This document shows, in pieces, positions 7,331 through 14,559 of a DNA stretch of 35,405 nucleotides (positions are counted from its first letter, which is position 1; the number at the start of each line of letters is the position of its first letter). The stretch covers positions 1 through 35,405 of the forward strand of contig JAJEAO010000062.1 in assembly GCA_022822745.1 (NCBI GenBank). Reading direction: 5' to 3'. A program made the translations under genes and the position numbers. This DNA comes from Acidobacteriota bacterium. Lineage in GTDB: Bacteria; Acidobacteriota; Vicinamibacteria; Marinacidobacterales; Marinacidobacteraceae. A model generated the notes under the pieces. It searched no databases and was not told the origin of the DNA. It saw nothing but the letters and a program-made list of their open reading frames with translations.

Positions 7331-8898
7331 GGCGGCCGGGAGCCGGGACCGGCAGGAGCTTCCGATCGGGATCCAGACCTTCCGCAAGATTCGCGAGGGC
7401 GGCTATTCCTACGTGGACAAGACCGCCTTCGCCGAGCGGCTGATCGAGGAGGGCAGCGACTACTTCCTCTCCCGCCCCCGGCGCTTCGGCAAGAGCCTCT
7501 TCCTCGACACCCTGAAGGAACTCTTCGAGGGGAACGAGCCGCTCTTCCGCGGGCTCCACATCCACGACCGCTGGGACTGGTTCGTCCGCCGCCCCGTGAT
7601 CAAGCTGAGCGTCGGCGCCGGAACCCTGACCAGCCTGGAGGCTGTCCAGATCAGTGCGACTCGCCAGATCGAGCGTCTGGCGCGCCTTGCGGGTGTGCCG
7701 GCCCCCTCGTTTCCCCTGCCGCACAGTTTCCCGGATCTCATCGAGAGCGTGGCCGACCACGCCGGCCGGAGAGTCGTGGTTCTCGTGGACGAGTACGACA
7801 AGCCGATCCTCGACGCCATCAGCGATCCCCGGGCTGCCCGGATCAACCGGGACTTCCTCCTCGGGCTCTACGGCCCGATCTAAGGAGTGCGGCGCGCACA
7901 TCGAGTTCGCTCTTCTCGCCGGCATCGCGAAGATCCACACCGGGAGCGTCTTCTCGGGACTGAATCACCTGATCGACATCACTCTGGAGCCCCCGTTCTC
8001 TTCCATCTGTGGCTACACCGAGGGCGATCTCGACACGGTGTTCGAGCCCGAGCTCGCCGGGCTTGACCGCGAGGCGATCCGGCAGCACTACCAGGGCTAT
8101 AGCTGGCTGGGCGAGGAGCGGGTGTACAGCCCGCTCGACATTCTCGTCTGTCTCCAGAGGCGGCAGTTCCGGCCGTGGTGGTTCGAGACCGGCACGCCGA
8201 ATCTCCTCGCGGAGATGCTGCGAGGTCGCGGGCTTCTGTCCTTCGATCTCGACCGGCTGCCGAGCGATTCCTCGCTGTTGTCGCGCTTCGATGTTGACGA
8301 CATCGCGTCCGAGTCCCTCCTGTTCCAGACCGGATACCTCACGATTCGGGAGGTTCGCCAGTGGGGTGTGCGCCAGGACTACCGGCTGGGCTTTCCCAAC
8401 CGGGAGGTACGGAAGAGCCTCAACGACTTCCTGCTCGACACGATGGCTCCGGCCAGCTCCCGCAGGGCCGCCCCGGCTCTTCGTCTCGAAGAGCGGTTGG
8501 CGGAGGGTGACTTCGAGGGGGTGGAGCGCCATTTCCGTGCGCTCTACGCTGCGATCCCCTGGGAATGGCATACCCGGAACGACATCGCCCGCTCCTCCGT
8601 CCCCTCGTACTACGCCAGCGTCTTCTACTCCCACATCGCCGCCGCCGGGCTCGATGTCGCGGTGGAGGACAGCACCAGCCACGGCCGGGTGGACCTGACC
8701 GTCCGGCTCCCCGGGCGCGTCGTCCTGTTCGAGTTCAAGGTGGTCGAGGACGCCCCCGAGGGGAGCGCGATCGCTCAGCTCCGAGCCCGGGGCGACTCGG
8801 ACAAGCACCGCGACGCGGGTCTGCCGATCACGCTGGTCGGGGTCGAGTTCAGCCGCGAAACCCGGAACATCGCCTCCTTCGAGGTCGAAGCCGCCTGA
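7323..8898 (+). pseudogene. AAA-ATPase-like / PD-(D/E)XK nuclease-superfamily protein, broken by a one-base frameshift
   Basis: The two halves match a common family with an N-terminal AAA-ATPase-like domain and a C-terminal PD-(D/E)XK domain (DUF1703-like). The first frame (7323-7883) carries GIQTFRKIREGGYSYVDKT, the P-loop-like SRPRRFGKSLFLDTL and the Walker B-like VVVLVDEYDKPI. It stops at TAA 7881-7883. Skipping one T restores the family text as LYGPI-KECGAHIEFALLAGI, continuing to 8898 through HTGSVFSGLNHLIDITLE and GRVDLTVRLPGRVVLFEFK, whose Asp and EFK are the nuclease residues. An AAGGAG overlaps the stop, but no in-frame standard start follows at proper spacing. A real inactivating mutation and a sequencing error are both possible. 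Family function is unknown; it overlaps the PIN toxin gene by 8 nt. Confidence 0.85.
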
Positions 8899-9009
8899 CC
8901 CCCAGCTCGCCGGGCGCGAAGCCACCTGACCCCCCGCTCGCCGGCTGCGCAGCCACCTGACCCCCAGGTCGCCGGTTGCGGAGCCGCCTGACCCCCCGCT
9001 CGCCGGGCG
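8886..9009. repeat. Four tandem copies of a 31-bp repeat
   Basis: The unit runs CGAAGCCGCC-TGACCCCC-AGCTCGCCGGGCG and repeats head to tail four times (8886, 8917, 8948, 8979), each exactly 31 bp with a few substitutions. The first copy contains the last codons and TGA stop (8896-8898) of the preceding gene, and the other three repeat that same CCTGA stop context. There are no spacers, so this is not CRISPR. The array ends 11 bp before the -10-like box of the next gene. Confidence 0.9.
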
Positions 9010-9019
9010 CGGAGCAGAC

Positions 9020-9025
9020 TACACT
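9020..9025 (+). promoter_or_regulatory. Putative -10 box, leaderless start of first antitoxin copy
   Basis: TACACT is followed by exactly 6 nt and then ATG at 9032. No ribosome binding site intervenes. The second paralogue at 9491 has the same box at the same distance. Confidence 0.5.
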
Positions 9026-9031
9026 CCGAAC

Positions 9032-9406
9032 ATGACCCGGCGAGAGCTCGTGGATGTCGCGCGAGTCCTCAACTGGGACTACACCTACGCGCCGGAGGAC
9101 ATCGCCGACGTGCTCCTCGGCAAGCGGGAGCGGGTGGGCCACTTCGACCGGACGCGGCTCTTCGCGCGGATGCTGAAAACCCTGCCGTGGCGCCGGATCG
9201 TGGAAGCTCTCGGGTTCGAGCAGGCGCGCGACCTCCTGACGCCAGCGGTCATCGCGAGCCTCTGGCCGCCACCCTTGAGGGAGCACTACGCGAGGGTCCG
9301 ATGCCTGGTGCGAGGGGATCCTGTGCCCGCCATCGAATGGAGTCCCGAGAGTGCGCGGCGCCTGCGCCGCACCGTGCTGTCGGACCGGTGGTACAGCGCC
9401 CGATAG
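9032..9406 (+). CDS. Putative antitoxin of AbiEii-type system, orphan upstream copy
   Basis: This 124-residue cytosolic protein is a paralogue of the next gene: ungapped alignment by hand gives about 77 of 124 identical residues. Shared blocks include FDR..LF.RML, RDLLTPAVIASLWPPPLR, RGDPVP and LSDRWY at the end. I know of no characterised function. Because the second copy immediately precedes and overlaps an AbiEii toxin gene, an antitoxin role is inferred. This copy has no toxin after it. However, its last 120 nt read in the other frame still resemble the toxin's N-terminus up to TGGTA, so it may be the remnant of a duplicated pair. It is not the usual winged-helix AbiEi antitoxin, being only half that size. 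Transcription is probably leaderless. Confidence 0.7.
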   Translation: MTRRELVDVARVLNWDYTYAPEDIADVLLGKRERVGHFDRTRLFARMLKTLPWRRIVEALGFEQARDLLTPAVIASLWPPPLREHYARVRCLVRGDPVPAIEWSPESARRLRRTVLSDRWYSAR

Positions 9407-9478
9407 ACACGGCCCGGGCGCTCGGCTTCCCTCACGCTCTCGGTCGCCGGGCGGCTCCCCGCGCCGCCGGCCTCCGGC

Positions 9479-9484
9479 TACACT
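9479..9484 (+). promoter_or_regulatory. Putative -10 box, leaderless start of second antitoxin copy
   Basis: TACACT lies exactly 6 nt before ATG at 9491. The flanking CTACACTC is identical to that before the first copy, so the duplication seems to have included the promoter. Confidence 0.5.
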
Positions 9485-9490
9485 CGGGCC

Positions 9491-9865
9491 ATGCCGACTC
9501 GGGAGCAGGTCGAGGTCGCGCGGGTCATCGTCTGGGACTACGACTGTCCGCCGGAGGAGATCGCGGAGGTTCTGGCCGGCGAGCGGGAGCGTGCGGGCCC
9601 GTTTGACCGGCAGGCGCTCTTCGTCCGGATGCTCGAACGCCTTCCCTGGCAACGCATCAGCGGCGCGCTGGACATCGAGACGGTGAGAGAGCTCCTGACC
9701 CCCGAAACGATCGCGCGGCTCTGGCCGCCCTCTCTGCGGAAGCGATATGCCCGAATCCGAAGCGTTCTACGAGGAGATCCTGTACCCCCTGCAGAATGGG
9801 GTCCTGAACTCGCTCGCCGACTGCGAAACACCCTTCTATCTGACCGGTGGTACCGCACTCCATAG
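9491..9865 (+). CDS. Putative antitoxin partnered with AbiEii-type toxin
   Basis: This 124-residue protein is about 62% identical to the copy at 9032-9406, with no gaps. It starts MPTREQVEVARVIVWDYDCP and ends LLSDRWYRTP. Its last 119 nt overlap the start of the AbiEii gene in another frame. The C-terminal block encoded in the overlap (RGDPVPPAEW, ELARRLRNTLLSDRWY) is conserved between the two copies, so the overlap is a genuine dual-coding stretch rather than a mis-called end. By position (immediately upstream, overlapping) it is the likely antitoxin of the toxin gene, though it lacks an obvious winged-helix domain. Alternatively it could be a small accessory subunit. Confidence 0.75.
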   Translation: MPTREQVEVARVIVWDYDCPPEEIAEVLAGERERAGPFDRQALFVRMLERLPWQRISGALDIETVRELLTPETIARLWPPSLRKRYARIRSVLRGDPVPPAEWGPELARRLRNTLLSDRWYRTP

Positions 9866-10433
9866 GCACCACTTCCGGACGCGGTACTCGGACGATCTCG
9901 ACTTCTTCGTCAATCGGGACGCTCAGTTCACGACGCACGTGGACACGTGTCTGCAGGCGCTATCCCGGCGCGGATACGAGTTCGATGATCCGTCCTTCTT
10001 CCGGGGCGAAGACTACGCGAGAGCCGTGATCTGCACACCCCGAGCTCGTCTGAAGCTGGACTTCGTCAACGATGTGGCCGCCCGATTCGGAGACCTCGAG
10101 AGTGGACACCTGTTTCCGCGGATCGATCCCCTTCGCAACATCCTTTCCAACAAGGTGACCGCCACCTATCGGCTCGATGCGAAGGACTTCGCCGACCTGC
10201 GCACGATCTCCAGACGGCTCCGTTTCGAGTGGCGTGAAGTCATGGCCGAAGCGTCGCGCAAACTCGGCGGCATCGACGCTGCAGAGATAGCCGACCTGTT
10301 TCGCTCGTTTCCTCCCGATCACTTCGAGAAGATCCGATGGAGGCAGCCGCCGGATCGGCGACTCTTCCTCGCCGATCTCGCCCGAATGGCCGACGATCTG
10401 ATTGCCGGTGGCTCGAATTCTCTCTGCCCCTGA
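9747..10433 (+). CDS. Nucleotidyltransferase, AbiEii/AbiGii toxin family
   Basis: This 228-residue protein has the hallmarks of the AbiEii/AbiGii/MenT nucleotidyltransferase fold: FYLTGGTALHRHH (the GG motif near residues 29-35) and TRYSDDLDFFV (the DxD metal-binding pair near 47-51). A third acidic position lies in RLKLDFVNDV, with the helical LRNILSNKVTATYRLDAKDFADL downstream. Known members transfer nucleotides to tRNA or other targets and act as toxins in abortive infection or toxin-antitoxin systems. The ATG at 9747 lies inside the putative antitoxin gene, and family members start about 25-30 residues before the GG motif, as here. The length is within the range usual for stand-alone AbiEii-like proteins. 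It is convergent with the ferredoxin gene 46 nt downstream. Confidence 0.88.
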   Translation: MPESEAFYEEILYPLQNGVLNSLADCETPFYLTGGTALHRHHFRTRYSDDLDFFVNRDAQFTTHVDTCLQALSRRGYEFDDPSFFRGEDYARAVICTPRARLKLDFVNDVAARFGDLESGHLFPRIDPLRNILSNKVTATYRLDAKDFADLRTISRRLRFEWREVMAEASRKLGGIDAAEIADLFRSFPPDHFEKIRWRQPPDRRLFLADLARMADDLIAGGSNSLCP

Positions 10434-10454
10434 GGTCTCGAGCCGCTCTCGGCA

Positions 10455-10490
10455 GCCCGGCCCGAGGGCGGAGCGCTGATCAGGCCGGGC
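10455..10490. terminator. Possible bidirectional hairpin between convergent genes
   Basis: GCCCGGCC (10455-10462) and GGCCGGGC (10483-10490) form a perfect 8-bp stem with a 20-nt loop, between the AbiEii stop and the last codons of the opposing ferredoxin gene. There is no T-tract, so an intrinsic terminator is only a guess. Confidence 0.3.
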
Positions 10491-11274
10491 GGCCGAGGCC
10501 CAGATTCGTCTTGCCGCGCCAGGCGGAGTAGCCGTTCGCGGCGAGGATCTCCGCGAGCGGCTCCTCGCCATCCGGCCCGCAGCGAGTCGAGGCGCCGACC
10601 GAGATCACCGTCTCCGACTCGTCCGCGGCGTCGCGGACGGCCGCGAGGATCTCCGGAACCCGCTCCATCTCGACCTTGATCTCCACGATCGCGGAGAGCA
10701 CGCGCTCGTCGAGCAGATCCTCGCGGATCGCCCCGGTGTCGCGGTCTTCCATGAGTTGCGCGACCGGGTTGTTCGGCTCGAAGAACACATCGAGTCCGGC
10801 GAGTCGTCGCGTCACCCGGTCCATGTCGCGGAAGGTGGCGGTGACTCCCGGCCGACCGAACTCGACCGTCAGCCCGCATTCCCCCACCGCGACCCGGCCG
10901 GTCACATCGTTCGTCTTGACCTCTTCCGTGCCCCGACCGTGGACTCCGGTGGCCTCGTGGGAGACGAGCGGGTCGCTGAAGGCTCGACGAACGACCCGGG
11001 GCCAGCTCAGCTCCTCCGGCTCGATCGCCGAGGTAGGGCAGACATCCGGGGCGGGGTCGAACCGCAGCCGGAACCAGGACAGCACCCGGCGGAACCCGCG
11101 GACCAGCGTCGGGTTCAGTCGCTCGGTGCTCAGGCCGCGATAGCAGGTGTAGCACTCGACGCACTGATCCGGGTCCACCGCGGCGCGCCCGTCGGAACCG
11201 ATCGAGATCGCGGCGACCGGACAGACAGCGACGCAGTTGCCGCAGCCCACGCACCGCGTCTTCGAGATCCGCAA
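10480..11274 (-). CDS. 2[4Fe-4S] ferredoxin-domain protein with uncharacterised C-terminal domain
   Basis: This 264-residue protein begins with a ferredoxin domain. The first cluster motif CVGCGNCVAVCP is near residues 8-19. The second is CVECYTC near 38-44, with its distal CP in DVCPTSAI about 33 residues later, so the second cluster loop carries an insertion. The remaining 190 residues contain FGRPGVTATFRDMDRVTRRL, FFEPNNPVAQLMEDRDTG and a terminal NGYSAWRGKTNLGLGRPA. I do not recognise this domain; it may bind a redox partner. It starts 4 nt after the inositol-phosphate synthase stop, so the two are almost certainly co-transcribed. A role supplying electrons in an inositol-related modification is possible but inferred. 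Confidence 0.85.
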   Translation of the reverse strand: MRISKTRCVGCGNCVAVCPVAAISIGSDGRAAVDPDQCVECYTCYRGLSTERLNPTLVRGFRRVLSWFRLRFDPAPDVCPTSAIEPEELSWPRVVRRAFSDPLVSHEATGVHGRGTEEVKTNDVTGRVAVGECGLTVEFGRPGVTATFRDMDRVTRRLAGLDVFFEPNNPVAQLMEDRDTGAIREDLLDERVLSAIVEIKVEMERVPEILAAVRDAADESETVISVGASTRCGPDGEEPLAEILAANGYSAWRGKTNLGLGRPA

Positions 11275-11278
11275 GGCG

Positions 11279-12619
11279 TCAGTCCGTGGCGGTCTCCGGC
11301 GCGGTCTCGAGCGTGTACTCGCCGAGGTGGTGGATCATGTCCTCGCCCATCAGGTAGCGCAGCGTGTTCGCGAGCTTCTTGCGCTGGATGAACAGGTCGT
11401 GCTCGGGATAGACGCCCGGCGGCGTCATCGGGCTCTTGAAGAAGAACGAAAGCCACTCCTGGACGCCCCGGAGCCCGGCGCGGGAGGCCAGGTCGAGGAA
11501 CAGCGCGAGGTCGAGCACGAGAGGCGCGGCGAGGATCGAGTCGCGGCAGAGAAAGTCCACCTTGATCTGCATCTCGTAGCCGAGCCACCCGAAGATGTCG
11601 ATGTTGTCCCAGCCTTCCTTGTTGTCCCGGCGCGGCGGGTAGTAGTTGATCCGGACCTTGTGGTAGAGGTCGCCGTAGAGGTCGGGGTACTTGTCCGGCT
11701 GCAGGATGTACTGGAGCACGCCCAGCTTGCTCTCTTCCTTGGTGCGGAACGAACCGGGATCGTCGAGCACTTCCCCGTCGCGGTTGCCGAGGATGTTCGT
11801 GGAGAACCAGCCGCTGAGTCCGATCATCCTCGCCTTCAGCCCGGGGGCGAGGATCGTCTTCATCAGCGTCTGTCCGGTCTTGAAGTCCTTTCCGCCGACC
11901 GGGGAGCCGTTTTCGGAGGCGAGTTGCCGGAGCGCCGGGATGTCCGCGCTCAGGTTGGGGGCCCCGTTCGCGTACGGGATGCCGCAACGGAGCGCCGCGT
12001 ACGCATAGATCATGCTCGGGGCGATGTCCGGCGAGTTCTCCCGCAGCCCGCGCTCGAAACTCTCCACGTCCCGGTGCGTTTCCGTCGCCTCGAGGAACGT
12101 CTCGGTCGAGCCGCACCAGATCATCACCGCCCGGGCCGCGCCGGAGGCCTCCCGCGAGCGCTCGATGTCCTCGATGAGCTGCTCCGCGAGGTCCATCTTC
12201 GTGGTTCCGGTCTTCACGAACGGCCCGTCGAGCTTCTTCACGTAGTCGCGGTGGAAGACGGCCCGCATCGGCTTCACCGCCGACAGTTCGTCCTTCACCG
12301 CATCGAGCAGGCTCGGCTCGAGGACGCCGGCTTTCCGCGCCGCGGTCCAGGCGTCATCCTCGAACACGTCCCACCCCGCGAAGGAGAGATCCTCGACCCC
12401 CGCGAGCGGCACGAAGTCGCGGATCAGCGGGGTCCGCCCTTCCGTCCGCTTTCCGAGCCGGATCGTCCCCATCTGGGTGACCGATCCGATCGGGGCCGCG
12501 AGGCCGCGCCGGATGGCCTGGACTCCGGCGATGAACGTCGTGCTCACGGCCCCGAGGCCGGGCAGGAGGACGAGCAGCCCGCCGTCGGCGGGGCGCACCT
12601 GGAACCGATCGTTCGCCAT
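11279..12619 (-). CDS. Myo-inositol-1-phosphate synthase (inositol-3-phosphate synthase)
   Basis: This 446-residue enzyme converts glucose 6-phosphate to 1L-myo-inositol 1-phosphate using NAD+, the first step to inositol phospholipids or solutes. The N-terminal Rossmann region carries LLVLLPGLGAVSTTFIAGV. Family motifs follow: GTIRLGKRTEG, KTGTTKMDLAEQLIEDIE, GGKDFKTGQTLMKTILAPG (catalytic lysines), LSGWFSTNILGNRDGEVL and IFGWLGYEMQIKVDFLCRDS. The ATG at 12617-12619 is chosen because the longer frame upstream has no family resemblance. No strong ribosome binding site is visible. A TAGACT sequence about 10 nt upstream on the minus strand could be a -10 box for a near-leaderless mRNA. The ferredoxin gene follows after 4 nt. 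No inositol phosphatase or phosphatidyltransferase gene lies in this window. Confidence 0.95.
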   Translation of the reverse strand: MANDRFQVRPADGGLLVLLPGLGAVSTTFIAGVQAIRRGLAAPIGSVTQMGTIRLGKRTEGRTPLIRDFVPLAGVEDLSFAGWDVFEDDAWTAARKAGVLEPSLLDAVKDELSAVKPMRAVFHRDYVKKLDGPFVKTGTTKMDLAEQLIEDIERSREASGAARAVMIWCGSTETFLEATETHRDVESFERGLRENSPDIAPSMIYAYAALRCGIPYANGAPNLSADIPALRQLASENGSPVGGKDFKTGQTLMKTILAPGLKARMIGLSGWFSTNILGNRDGEVLDDPGSFRTKEESKLGVLQYILQPDKYPDLYGDLYHKVRINYYPPRRDNKEGWDNIDIFGWLGYEMQIKVDFLCRDSILAAPLVLDLALFLDLASRAGLRGVQEWLSFFFKSPMTPPGVYPEHDLFIQRKKLANTLRYLMGEDMIHHLGEYTLETAPETATD

Positions 12620-13032
12620 GTGGGCGGGGAGTCTAACTAGGCCGGATTTCGCGCATCCCCCACGGGCCACGCCGGAGCGGATGGCGTCGGTCGGATCGGG
12701 CTTCGGCAACCACCCCGAAGTCGCCGGAGCCCGGAGCCGCCCCGCCCCGCTGACGCGGTTCCGCGCCTGCCGGTGGACCAGGCGCCACGACGAGAAATCC
12801 GGGCCACGCAGGCCGCAATTCCGGCGCATCCATGCCCACGCCGTCACTCCATCGAGTCAGCCGCCCGCCCGGGAGCGGCGCGCGCTCGATCGCGCTGGAG
12901 GAATCCGGGCCGGCGGATCGCGGATCGGGGGTCGGAACGTGAAGACCGCGGACAGGATTCCAGCGGCGCGCCGCCGCGGCGTCGGCGCCGGGGAGTATCC
13001 TCCCGACAAGGCTCCGGGCGAGGCCCGGAGCG
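12620..13032. other. Divergent intergenic region (413 bp), promoter candidates and start-proximal hairpin
   Basis: No gene is supported. On the plus strand TATCCT (12996-13001) could be a -10 box for the amidase operon. It is followed by a perfect 9-bp stem-loop, GCTCCGGGC (13011-13019), loop GAG, GCCCGGAGC (13023-13031), ending one base before GTG 13033. On the minus strand TAGACT just upstream of the inositol-phosphate synthase ATG could serve that gene. No riboswitch or small RNA was recognised. Confidence 0.4.
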
Positions 13033-14559
13033 GTGCCTTCCGTGCGTAGAAGCGTCCGTCCGATCCCGCTCCCGCGGCGTCCGCCGCCGCGCCGCGCCCG
13101 CTTCATCGTCCGCGCCGCCGGCGCGATCGCGCTCGTCGCGGTCGCCGTGGGAGCCCAACCGCGGCCGCTCCGCGTCATCCATGACGGGGACGCCTCGCGC
13201 GTCGTCGTGCGGCGTCTCGACGGCGCCGAAGTGGTGGCGCTCGCCGAGATCGCGGGGGCCGTCTCCGGCGAGCTTCGGAGGGGCTCCGACGAAGAATCCG
13301 TCGAGCTTCGGATCGGTTCGGACCGTCTCCGGTTCGAAGCCGGGCGCAGCTTCGTCGGCGTCGGCAGCCGCGACCGGCTCCTCGCCAGTCCGGCGATCCG
13401 CCTCGGGGGCGAGTGGTTCGTGCCCCTCGATTTCGTCTCCCGGGTTCTGTTCGACCTCCTTCCGCGCGGCACCCGGTTCGACGAGCCGACTCGCACCCTC
13501 GCCGTCGGCGGCGGCTACCCCCGGCTGCAGGTGGATGTCCGGCCCCGTCCCGGGGCAACCCGCATCGAGCTGGCGACCGATCCCCCGGTCCGGACCGACC
13601 TCGAGGAGACCGGTCGCGGACTCCAGGTCGTGATCCACGCCCCGTTCCTCGCGACCGCGTTCGTCGGAGAGGCGCCCGAGGACGGGGTCGTGGAACGCGT
13701 GGATCTGCGGCAGGGGGAGGAGACCTACTTTCTCGAGATCGCCACCGGGCGGAACTTCGGCCGCCTGCTCCAGGAACGCGAGCAGGGTCGCCTGACGCTG
13801 GATCTGATCCGTACGGGCGTGCGCGCCGAGTCCGGCGCCGGCATCCTTCCGCCGCTCCCCGGGTCGGGCCCCGGGCGGGATCCGGCCCCGGGGGATCCGG
13901 GCCGACCCCGCGAGATCCGCACGGTCGCCCTCGATCCCGGCCACGGCGGCCCCGATCGCGGCGTCGTCGGGCCGAGCGGCGTCCTGGTGGAGAAGGACAT
14001 CGCGCTGGAAGTGGCGTTCGCTCTCCGCCGCATCCTCGAGGACGAGCGGGGGTTCGAGGTCGTCCTCACCCGCGAGACGGATCGGGAAGTCGGGCTCGAT
14101 GACCGCGCGGCCATGGCGAACGCGGCGCGCGCCGACCTGCTGATCAGCCTCCACCTCAACGCCTCGCCGAGCCCGGCGAGCTCCGGCAGCCTCGTGTACC
14201 ACCACTCCCCGATCGTGGTGGGTCGTCCGCGCCGGGGGGAGGCCGTCCGGTTCGTGGCCTGGGAGCAGAGCCAGGCGTCCGTCGCGCCCGCGTCCCAGGC
14301 GCTCGCCGGGGCGCTCGCCGCCACGCTGGCGGAGATGGAGATCCCGGCGGCCGGCGTCGCCGATGCGCCGGTTCGGGTTCTCGCCGCGGCGGCGATGCCG
14401 GCGGTCCAGGTGGAGCTGGGCTTCGTGACGTCGGAAGCGGACCGCGCCGCTCTGGCGCGCCCGGACTTCCCGCAGCAGGCGGCGCGCGCCGTCGCCGAGG
14501 GGATCTTCCGCTTCCAGATCGGCAGGCCAGCCAGCCCGCCGACGGGAGATCCGTTCTGA
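13033..14559 (+). CDS. N-acetylmuramoyl-L-alanine amidase (Amidase_3, AmiC-like)
   Basis: This 508-residue protein cleaves the amide bond between MurNAc and the peptide stem in peptidoglycan, typically at septation. A basic N-terminus and hydrophobic stretch (residues about 24-42) export it. Residues about 45-165 resemble copper-amine-oxidase-like stalk and AMIN-type domains. The zinc catalytic domain starts near 295: DPGHGGPDRGVVG (His near 304), VEKDIALEVAFALRRIL (Glu near 320), SLHLNASP (His near 374) and VQVELGFVTS (catalytic Glu near 461). The start is GTG 13033 or GTG 13042. The stop TGA overlaps the next start. It heads an operon with a GerMN lipoprotein, rph and rdgB. An amidase next to a GerMN protein fits cell-wall remodelling. 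Confidence 0.93.
   Translation: MPSVRRSVRPIPLPRRPPPRRARFIVRAAGAIALVAVAVGAQPRPLRVIHDGDASRVVVRRLDGAEVVALAEIAGAVSGELRRGSDEESVELRIGSDRLRFEAGRSFVGVGSRDRLLASPAIRLGGEWFVPLDFVSRVLFDLLPRGTRFDEPTRTLAVGGGYPRLQVDVRPRPGATRIELATDPPVRTDLEETGRGLQVVIHAPFLATAFVGEAPEDGVVERVDLRQGEETYFLEIATGRNFGRLLQEREQGRLTLDLIRTGVRAESGAGILPPLPGSGPGRDPAPGDPGRPREIRTVALDPGHGGPDRGVVGPSGVLVEKDIALEVAFALRRILEDERGFEVVLTRETDREVGLDDRAAMANAARADLLISLHLNASPSPASSGSLVYHHSPIVVGRPRRGEAVRFVAWEQSQASVAPASQALAGALAATLAEMEIPAAGVADAPVRVLAAAAMPAVQVELGFVTSEADRAALARPDFPQQAARAVAEGIFRFQIGRPASPPTGDPF

Noticed and set aside
7870-7900. Programmed frameshift like prfB in the AAA/PD-(D/E)XK gene
   Set aside because: The slip would need AUC to re-pair on UCU, no upstream Shine-Dalgarno lies at the required distance, and the family is normally a single frame.
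8886-9009. CRISPR array
   Set aside because: Repeats are directly adjacent with no spacers and no cas genes are present; it is a simple tandem repeat.
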